A DNA stretch of 64,000 nucleotides from Brachynemurus nebulosus (lineage: Eukaryota > Arthropoda > Insecta > Neuroptera > Myrmeleontidae): contig JAPWDM010000001.1 in assembly GCA_035578155.1 (NCBI GenBank), positions 161,235,498 to 161,299,497 of the forward strand. Direction: 5' to 3'. The position numbers and the translations under genes are program-made. The notes beneath the pieces are model-generated. The model was not told the DNA's origin, searched no databases, and saw nothing but the letters and a program-made list of their open reading frames with translations. The stretch's first letter is position 1. Each line of letters begins with the position of its first letter. Positions 55,881 to 64,000 of the stretch are shown in pieces.

Positions 55881-57503
55881 AAAGATACGACATTTTCTTT
55901 TCACTACATTTTTTTTTACATGACTGGTAAAAATTTATTTGCCTATATCTCCAAAAGTCACGAGCACAACTTAACCGAAACAATTTTAATTAAGTCTTTT
56001 TATTAAATAAAATTCACCTGTCTAAGAAAAGTAAATTGTTTCAGTTAGCGTAATAGCGAAATGGTCAGACAGTACGTGCAAAATTTCATGTTCATAAGCC
56101 AAAAGATGTAGAAATAAGGGTTCCAAGATTTTTTACGAAACCCTAAAAATAAAACTAAAGAATGTAAAAAAAAAATTGTAAATAATAAATTTTTCAATAT
56201 ATACAAAAAGGAAAATTAAAATTTTAATTGAAAAGGATTTCTAAATCCCTTTTTATTTTTAAATAATTAACTTAACAAGACATTTTCGAGCAATTTATTT
56301 GCTTTAATTTGTTCAATTATTTATAAAATTTACGTTGGATGTTTTTGCTTCCTGCTGATAAATTCAATGAGGTAGATTAAAAATATAAATTTTACTCCAC
56401 TGAACACATTAACAAGAAATCAAGATCATTAACGTATAGGACGAGAAATGTTTTTGTACACATTCATTCAAAAATGTTTGGATTTTAAAAAGAATCGAAT
56501 TTAGTATACAAAAAGGTAAAGGTTTAGAGTCCGTAGTTCAAAAAAATTCGGATTCGGGGCAGAAAAAATAAACTAAAATCAAGTAAAAAAATACTATAGA
56601 AAGCTTTGGAACTTTTTAAAAGTGAAAAATTGCAGCTTTAAGTCGGATAACTCTCGGCGGAAGTAGTCCGGATATTCAGTAGCTTTCGTAGCCTCTCATT
56701 GCCTGGTTTGCGTTTTAATGTTTTATATATGCAATATTTTAAATGACACTTCAATTTAATTTTTGCCTTTAAAGTTGAAACTGAAGATGAATAAAGCCGA
56801 TGTTTTTGAAGAAATGATAAAGATCAAAAATGGGCAATGAGATCAGAAAACTTCAACGAAAAAATATACTTTTTTTTAAATAAACGGCTTACTTTTGGCT
56901 AAAAAGTTTCAAAAATCAATTCAAATTTATTTCTAGTGTAAAGATTTAAGAAACCCTTTTGTTTTTTTATGACTTTTCTGGCATCAGTGAATGTTCTAAA
57001 TTATTCCTGGATTTGAAGAGCGAAGAAATTTACGTAGAAAAATGATTCTGTTAACAATGTGTTTCAAATGTCGTCTAAATTTATAATATTACAGTTCTTT
57101 CACTTACATGTAAAAAAAATTATATTGTTTTTAATATGAATAAATTCTTGAACAACATGGTATATTTAATTATTAGCTGAATAATGTAACGATCTACATG
57201 TTGGTAATCTTGATTATAGTGTAGGTTCCTACGTAAATTCATATTCCATAACGTTAAAACGCGCTAATCCATGGAAAATGAATTATAAAGAAAATTTTCA
57301 ACGAAGAGGACTGGTGAAGATGGTTAATAGGACCATAACGTTAAAATATCGTTCACGAAAATCCACTTAAGAGAATTTTTAATTATCATTCTGTTATTTA
57401 CATTTTCTAAATATTGTTTATGAAAAAAATTATTTCAATTAAACGTGAATAAATTCGGCGAACAATGTTTGAATGGTTATAGTTGTAAAATTAGTAAAGT
57501 ACT
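55881..57503. other. A+T-rich DNA, no gene recognised
   Basis: A fragment at about 56070-56150 ('gtgcaaaatttcatgttcat...gggttcc...acgaaaccctaaaa') looks like the 3' end of the widespread repeat whose head may be at 23239. Otherwise nothing recognised. Confidence 0.4.
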
Positions 57504-57511
57504 GGTTGCGG

Positions 57512-58287
57512 CAGTGTTGTCAGACAGCATTTCCAAAAAACTGTAGGTGGCAGCTCTAAAAAGCAGTAGGCGTAGGAAAAAAGCGGGAGATCTAAACTAT
57601 CGCTATTTCAAATTATGAACGTATATAATTATGTACATATGCATCTAGTTGCTGTTTTCCAGACTTTATTATTATCTCATTGTCACATGCTCTACAATAT
57701 GCATTAAAAGACCCTTTTTTGCTCATACATAACCAACTTTTATACAATGGGTTACTTTCCCAGAGTTTGTTATATTTCTGGTCATATTTTATTGAAACTT
57801 TCAGTGTTTTGCAAGGGGGTTCTTCATCAGAACTACTCATCATAAATATATATAAATAAATATATGTTTAAATAAATATATTTATGAAATTTCCTAATAC
57901 AGGAAAGCAATCTAGTATAGCTTCTTGTTTGAATAAATGTTATTCATGAAATGTTTTCCTTTGACCATTTCTACCAACTTGATATAAAATAACATATAAC
58001 TTGCATATGTACAGTATATGTCACATTCGTTTGCAATAGTGTAGAGTGTGTGTACATAGAGATAATAAACATGTGGTGAGAACCAAGGTTCGTAGATGGA
58101 AGTTATGACGACCAAGTACTCCTCTCTCCATCCATGGACCTTGGTGAGAACGAAGAAAACCTCAAACAGAAAACTGGGAACTAAAAAATAAAATAAAAAG
58201 CGGCAGATTCAAGTAGAATACAGAAGAACAGGAGATTTTTTAAAAAGCAGAAGATCTCCTGCTAAAACTGGAGGTCTGACAACACTG
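57512..58287 (-). mobile_element. hAT element (776 bp) retaining a transposase zinc-finger exon
   Basis: The inverted ends CAGTGTTGTCAGACAG and (opposite) CAGTGTTGTCAGACCTCC are flanked by GGTTGCGG (57504-57511) and GGTTGCAG (58288-58295), seven of eight matching. On the minus strand it encodes a BED-like zinc-finger frame (separate entry), so transcription would run from right to left. The catalytic part of the transposase is missing between that frame and the left end, making it an internally deleted derivative. Confidence 0.82.
57613..57843 (-). pseudogene. N-terminal zinc-finger fragment of a hAT-family transposase
   Basis: An ATG-started frame of 76 codons. After an acidic start (MMSSSDEEPP) it has W28, 'SWLCMSKKGSFNAYCRACDN' (residues 36-55) with Cys50-x2-Cys53, then 'KSGKQQLDAYVHN' with His71. 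The order Trp, Phe-x-x-x-Cys-x2-Cys, Gly-x-x-x-Leu, His matches the N-terminal BED/TTF-type zinc fingers of hAT transposases and their domesticated relatives; the final histidine is not seen before the stop. Its place inside hAT ends supports the call. The core and C-terminal domains are absent. It could be translated, but cannot be an active transposase. Confidence 0.65.
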
Positions 58288-58295
58288 GGTTGCAG

Positions 58296-60369
58296 CACTA
58301 AGGTAACTGATTACAAAGTTTTATGGTGGGTACATTCCAGTTATAATTATAAAATGTAAATAGCCTTGTTGCAGCATTCTGCATAACATAGCGAATTTAC
58401 AGTTTCAAAATTATCACATTTCAAAACTTAATATTTCACAAACGGAATCTAAAAATGAAACATGGTAAAAAGAATTTCAATTTCATTTTAAGAGTCTTAT
58501 CTAACGATGTCCCACAAAAATGTGGCAAGTACATGAGAAAACAATTTTTCTCGCCACTTTCCAATACAGAAGTATCTGAGAAATTGAATTTCATTTTTTA
58601 TAAATTAATTTAGACTTAGGTACACCTGTAGCACCCATATGTAAAGTTTTTTGAAACTATATAAGGGGGTCATGAAATAATAATATAAAGCTATATAGCA
58701 TAACATAAAGCATTCTTCTTGAAAACCGACTTACATAAGATAATAGTTCAAAAACCGGTCTTATATGATTTTTCGCTCTTTGACATAGTGTAAAAAAGTT
58801 CCCGTAAACTTGTAAATTTTAGTAAAAAAAATTTTTTTTGATGAAAAACGCTCAATATACTCGTTTCTGGGAATTGAAGAGAACTGGCTAACGAACTCGT
58901 CCAAGATTTTTAGACTTTCAACGTTTCCACCAAATTTCATAAAAAAAAGATATTTTGTTCAAGAGTTATCGTGCTGCTTATGTATACATATACACATATA
59001 AATTTTGGTACCATTTACCATTGGGTTTTAGACACTCCAACTAAATTTCTATCATAGTCCCGGGTTCAAGTCTCACTTTGACAGTGGCTGTAATAGCTGA
59101 ATTTTTCATTCATTAATGTATAATAAAATTACAGTAAATAAAAATTATTAAGATTAAAATCAAAAGTGAATGGTATGGGTGATAGCAGTTCTTGCGTGTC
59201 ACACTAATCTCACGTATCTCAGAAATGATAGTCTTGAGAAAACTTGATTTGAATAAAATATCGTATTAATTCGCTCAAATATTATTAAATATCTAAGATA
59301 ATTGATTTTTACTATGCGTTATTGATTCAATGTTGCAGTATTGATTTAATAACGTATAAATATACTATCTGAAAATATAAGAAATAAGGAATGTGATACA
59401 ATCAAAATAAAAATTTAAAAATACAATAGATTAATTATTATATTATTATTAATAAATTAATTAATTTTATAGTCAAGATATATACTAGGGATTGAGTAGA
59501 ATCCTTTAAACGTTGTTACGCGAAATTGTTGTACTAAAGATACATGACATTCGTGTAACACGGCAGAGTTCTATATGATATATTATGTGTATACGTATAT
59601 ATCTTGTATGGACTCAAAATTTGAACACAACCCTCCTTAACAGTTTCACTTTTAGGGAAGAATATAATTCAAGTAATATCTAACATGATTCAAATAAACT
59701 TAATACGATAGAATTTTTGAGTAAAATCATGATAATTCCCATAAATAAACAATATTATCAAACTTGATATATAAATAAGAGATGTTAAAATATAACAGAA
59801 AATTATTAAGGAAAATATAATAAGATTTTAACTAAAATTTAGGATATAACGATGCGGAAAGTATAAAAAAAAATTGTGTGTTAATATGATTTGTCTGTAA
59901 AAATATTTGACATGGGTCCACTATCATTTTAAAAGGTTTTCTTTTTCAGCAGCTTTTATTTATTTTAATAAAAAAAAAAAGGTAAATATATTTAATTCAA
60001 CGATAACTTATAACGAAAATGTGGTTACACTTTGTATGAATATTACAGAAACACAATTTACCACAGACTTTAGAAGTACATTTAGGGCGTTGATTTAATT
60101 TAATATATCATCTTGATTTTGCCCTAACATTATTTGATTCTGATAATGAATTGAACCACTGTTGTTAATTTAGTTATACATATGTATATTGAATACATAT
60201 TAGATTTTATTGTGGTCTCTTAAACCTTTATGTACAGCTAATAGGTCACTACTACAATATTATTAATTATGGTTTAAATTAATTAATAAATGATTTTATG
60301 TCACAAGAAGCACAAATTATTGAGTTAACGTAATATAGGAGTCACAATGTTTGAAACTAAATAAGTAAA
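58296..60369. other. A+T-rich DNA, no gene established
   Basis: No exon recognised. A B-box-like GGTTCAAGTC occurs at about 59065-59074 without a convincing A box. Confidence 0.4.
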
Positions 60370-60371
60370 TA

Positions 60372-61223
60372 CAGCTGAACCTTTTTTTTGTCGGTCTTTG
60401 TTTAATGCGATATTTTCTTGCAGCTTTTCTAAAAAAAAATATGACCATTAAAGTGCATAATGTAAAATCAAAAACAAGAGAAAGTAAGAAACCTAAACAT
60501 TAATTATGATAATTTACTTTGATAAAATTAATTTTTGATGGTTTTTAAGCATTTAATTAGTACCTACATTGCATAAAATATAAGTTACTGCATCATTAAG
60601 TTTTTTTACAGACGTATTTACCACAATTTTCATAATATTATAAACATGAAATGGGAAATTTGTAGAACTCGTACATATGCGATATTTTTTTTTTAACCGA
60701 TAAAAACAAAACAATAGTGGTGGAAATTTTAAATTGTGAAAAGTTAAAGCCCGGAAGCATATTTTTGTTTTGGAAAACTCAAATTTATTAATATTTTTCA
60801 CAACTTTTTATAATGACAACTGTACGATATAAACTGATAAATAATTAATAATAAAACGCAATTATTTTTAATAAAAATATGTGACCGCCCTTTAACTCCT
60901 TAAGTACAACAATTCTCAGCCGCATTTGCTTTTTTTCCGGCAGACATCGAAATTACAGCATATGTACGAGTTCTATATTTTTCCCCATGAAATAAAATGT
61001 TGTCATGTGTAAATTTCTTAATGCTTTATCTTGTTTAGAAAATTCACTTCTACGGAAATTGCGAAGTTATAAGCGTTTGGAGTTATGTATTTTCTAGTAG
61101 GTAATTTTTTACAATCTCTGGAGCGAACTATACTTTTTTAGCTATTTATGAAGATTTTGAGTATTTTATTTGTGCGATTTTGTTTATGCGGCCCCTATCC
61201 ACTGCATAAAAAAGGCTCAGCTA
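60372..61223. mobile_element. Non-autonomous pogo/mariner-like element, copy 2, with nested insertion
   Basis: The ends CAGCTGAACCTTTTTTTTG and (opposite) TAGCTGAGCCTTTTTTATGC are flanked by TA (60370-60371 and 61224-61225). It aligns along its length with 16549-17092 (shared 'cataatgtaaa-tcaaaa', 'gttctcatgtgtaaatt', 'tttatgcgg...cc'). The extra length is explained by the 309-bp insertion at 60665-60973. No coding capacity. Confidence 0.8.
60665..60973. mobile_element. TA-flanked MITE nested in pogo-like copy 2
   Basis: The inverted ends GAACTCGTACATATGC are flanked by TA at 60663-60664 and 60974-60975, and the segment is absent from copy 1 at the corresponding point (near 16808). No coding sequence. 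Confidence 0.75.
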
Positions 61224-61225
61224 TA

Positions 61226-61540
61226 TACAGTCTTTATTATTACAGTGACAGACAAAAAGTCATCAGTATGAAGTGATACATTTTTACCTTACATTTTTCT
61301 ATGTATGTTTTTTTTAAAACGATGATTTGATTTTAAAAATTCTAATTATGAACATTGGTACTAAATAGGTGAGACTACTTCAAATAGTAAGATTCCAAAA
61401 AAAAAACATTGATTCTATAATTTCAGAAGTATGGTATAGTAAAAAAGAGATTGAAGGTCTCTCCTAGAAATTATTTTCACGTCAAGTGAGCGAATGGTTT
61501 TTAAAAAATAACTCACTCAGAACAATTGATGTATATAGAT
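61226..61540. other. A+T-rich spacer
   Basis: Nothing recognised. Confidence 0.35.
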
Positions 61541-61543
61541 TAA

Positions 61544-62191
61544 CGGCCGATTGCACCAACATTATTAATCGGCCGTTAAAACCTAAATCAATGATTAACT
61601 TTAACTGTAGTTAAAATCTCTGATTATCTGTTGTACCAAGGTTAATTTATGTTAACTGATATGATTAAATCGTCCGTTAAGTTAATGATGAATATTGGGC
61701 AATTAAATATTTAATCAGCGTTTAGTGCAAATTTTGATTGAAATATACTTTTGTATAATTTCAGTTAAAATTGTCTTTTCTTTTTCTGTAAAATTTTGGT
61801 ATCTGTGTCATTTTTCCTTTCTTAAATTGAAAAATATCTTCACAATCATCAAATTACAGTTTCAAAATGTTTTACGTAAACATAAATTATATATTTTCTA
61901 ATATTATATAATTCAAGTAGGCGGCGCTACCTATTTTCAAAATATGCAAATTTAAATTTTTTTAACCATATGATATTATCAACTTACTAGCATTTACTTC
62001 TCTTGTGTCTCAGTTCATGTCCTATAAAAACAAATCAGACACCGTTGCTAGTCAAAATTGACCGTTAACGTACATTAGTTAACCATTGATATATTTTAAA
62101 TTGTGCAACAGACAAATCGGGGTTAGTTAATCTCTGATTTACTATAATGGCCATTAAGTTCTGATTAAATTAATGTTGGTATAATCGGCCA
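61544..62191. mobile_element. Inverted-repeat element with CGGCCGATT ends and TAA flanks
   Basis: Left 'CGGCCGATTGCACCAACATT' and right (opposite) 'TGGCCGATTATACCAACATT' begin ~150-base imperfect inverted repeats containing 'gttaac' and 'aatctctgatt' motifs. TAA lies at 61541-61543 and 62192-62194. A 3-bp TAA duplication would suit PIF/Harbinger. Internal direct copies of 'cggccgtta' and 'ccgttaa' lie in the subterminal parts. Non-coding. Confidence 0.68.
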
Positions 62192-62292
62192 TAAGAGTTA
62201 CATAAGTTACAGAATATTTATAGAATAACATAAAAGTTAGAAACTATACCGGCGTTTCCACCTTCATAGTAAGTTTTAAATAAATTCACTTA

Positions 62293-62531
62293 ACGTAAAA
62301 CCCCCATTATGGAACGGTATCTAATACTGGAACAGTTTTGACATTTACATATTAATGAAGTTATTTCTAAAAGGAACGTCTGATAACAAAAATTATTATT
62401 AATAGAATGATTGTTTTTCAATTTAAATTTACCTCGCATTTAATGTTTCCTTACTTAATTAAAGAAATAAATATGTAAATGTCAAAACTGTTCCAGTATT
62501 AGATACCGTTCCATAATGGGGGCTTTTACGT
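62293..62531. mobile_element. TA-flanked MITE (239 bp) with ~60-bp near-perfect inverted ends
   Basis: Left 'ACGTAAAACCCCCATTATGG' and right (opposite) 'ACGTAAAAGCCCCCATTATG' continue inward as matching arms through 'aacggtatctaatactggaa' and 'cagttttgacatttacat'. TA is on both sides (62291-62292 and 62532-62533). The arms are almost identical, which suggests a young insertion. Confidence 0.82.
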
Positions 62532-62533
62532 TA

Positions 62534-63673
62534 TATAATATTCCTAAAATAGCTGATATTAACGCCAACACCTAATATTTTCCTGATAAAATTTTAGCCC
62601 TGTATAGGTATATATGTATAATATTCAAAATTAATAAAATTAGACCAAAAGGAAAAACAAAAAACAAACCGGCGAAATTACGTACGCTTATGGAAAAGTT
62701 TTCAAGTTAATTAAACTCTCTGAAAATTTACAATATTTTAATTAAATAAAATTGGCAACATGTGCCAGTGGCAACGATTTCAACGATATATATTAAAAAA
62801 TTGCCAAACAGACATGTGCTCTTTTGGTATTCACAGTGTTCTGTTTTCTTTTCACCAATATAAATATATAGTGTACAAGTGGCATTACATACAACTCCTG
62901 GTTATTCCATTAATTTAAAAAAAAAAATTAATTAATTCTTAGGAGCAGTAAAAATAAACATAAAACAAGTTTTACCTTTATAAAGAAATTTCGTTAAAAT
63001 TTAAAGTTACCTGATAATACATAAAAAAGCACAAATTTTTTGTATCTTAAACATATATTATTTACGAAATCAAAAAGAATTTTTGTTTAATTCAAAAATT
63101 AAATACATTCTTTGAATGAAAAAAATTTAAAAATTTAAAAATTCGAACATTTATTCACTCTCTAAAAACAAAAAATCGTCACTTGTTTTGAGTTCGATGA
63201 ATTAACTACTACTAACACATTATATTAATTGTTTACTAATAGTCATTGTGTTTCTAGATCGACGATAAGTTTCGATAACGCGTTAAGTGAGCACACGATC
63301 ATATCAAATACGAATAGTGAAGTAATTTTTGTGAGCGAATGTTCGTTCTCGTGTGTGAAGCACCCTCATTCGAACAGCTCACGTTACAGACTGACAGAGA
63401 GCTGGTTGACGTAGCAGCTCCAGGACGACTTCCACATCCAATCTATTCGCCATTGTGTGATGTGCACATGTACTAAATACTGAACCAAGCATTATGTAAT
63501 GTTGTGTTATGTGTATGGTGTGAATAATATGGTTCATATTGCCCCACTCATCTACCAATTTTGTGCGTGTATGTACTATGTATGTGGTGTATGTGTGTCG
63601 GTATTTTTGAGAGTATATGTGGTGGTTTACTGTTGTGGAAGATGTTTTGTCTAACTAAACCATACGTGGAAAT

Positions 63674-63715
<42 letters not shown>

Positions 63716-64000
63716 TAGCGGGACTAGTGTAACTGCCTGAAAAAAGGTGATTTTTGGGAATTTTTTTAATGAAAACTACTGTATGGAATGTTTTAATATT
63801 TTAAGGATATATTCGTTGATATATAATAAATTCATAATAAAATTTTTGGACCAAAAAATTGAAAATTCAGTGAGTTATTCAGGATCACCTTGAGGCTCCA
63901 AAAAAAAAACCCTCATTGCTGCAGTGATAGCGACCTTCACAGCGCCTGACATCAAAAAAATCAGAAAGCCTATTAAACTAGAAGGTATTGCTCGTGCCGT
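62534..64000. other. A+T-rich DNA; possible promoter/5' exon patch at 63230-63480
   Basis: Mostly unstructured. The part at about 63240-63480 is richer in G+C and CpG ('tcgacgataagtttcgataa', 'aacgcgttaagtg', 'gacgtagcagctccaggacg') and contains a 61-codon plus frame (63229-63414) without recognisable domain. It could be a 5' UTR/promoter of a gene lying to the right. It is followed by GT-rich sequence and a poly-T tract. Confidence 0.35.
63675..63714. repeat. Poly-T tract (40 bases)
   Basis: Uninterrupted T-run. It could be the reverse-strand poly-A tail of a retrotransposed sequence, but no such body was recognised to its left. Confidence 0.95.

Noticed and set aside
59060..59080. B-box-like GGTTCAAGTC suggesting a tRNA or SINE
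   Set aside because: No A box at the right distance and no cloverleaf; single motif only.

Overview
The window looks like non-coding, transposon-packed nuclear DNA from an animal, most likely an insect. It is strongly A+T-rich throughout. It has long (AT)n microsatellites, no open reading frame of operon type, eukaryotic splice and polyadenylation signals at the one convincing exon, and dense hAT, Tc1/mariner/pogo, PIF/Harbinger-like, Helitron and tRNA-SINE debris of the kind common in arthropods. A hemipteran would fit, but that is a guess; nothing here fixes the species. Almost every open reading frame is short and random-looking.

Genes. The only stretch I regard as a probable host gene is a 3'-terminal coding exon at 38141-38583 (+). 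It has a good splice acceptor, 146 open codons rich in Pro, His, Leu, Asn and Thr, a stop codon and an AATAAA about 190 bases downstream. A weaker exon candidate lies on the minus strand at 8851-9042. Other coding traces are transposase fragments: a zinc-binding tail at 5717-5899, a Tc1-type C-terminus near 39445-39590, and a BED-like zinc-finger exon of a hAT transposase at 57613-57843 (-).

Layout. 1-7.4 kb: Helitron remnant, tRNA-derived SINE, a hAT element with perfect target duplication, and a pogo-like element. 7.4-20.6 kb: a dispersed direct repeat, several small hAT elements, a 1.8-kb hAT carrying a nested 390-bp palindrome, a pogo-like element, a third large hAT and a foldback. 21.8-31.7 kb: microsatellites, one arm of an ~0.9-kb repeat, a Helitron, small inverted-repeat elements, a near-perfect hairpin element, and a PIF/Harbinger-like element inserted into the terminal repeat of another transposon. 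33.4-37.98 kb: a nested hAT, the first copy of a complex dispersed repeat here called R1 (interrupted by a TTAA-flanked insertion), and a composite Helitron. 38.1-43.7 kb: the candidate host exon, a Tc1-like relic, small hAT elements and a ~3-kb long inverted repeat. 46.4-54.7 kb: an element inserted in an (AT)n tract, then a tandem cluster of R1 copies, one split by a 3.3-kb TA-flanked element. 55-64 kb: SINE-like head, hAT with zinc-finger exon, second pogo-like element with its own nested insertion, and two further inverted-repeat elements.

The main value of the window is as a readable record of transposition. Many elements keep target-site duplications, and several insertions can be checked against an empty-site copy inside the same window. 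I see no viral genes, CRISPR, rRNA or intact transposase. No candidate for a wholly new biological system is clear; the R1 family, the palindromic element at 14.4-14.8 kb and the 3.3-kb TA element are the best leads for undescribed elements.
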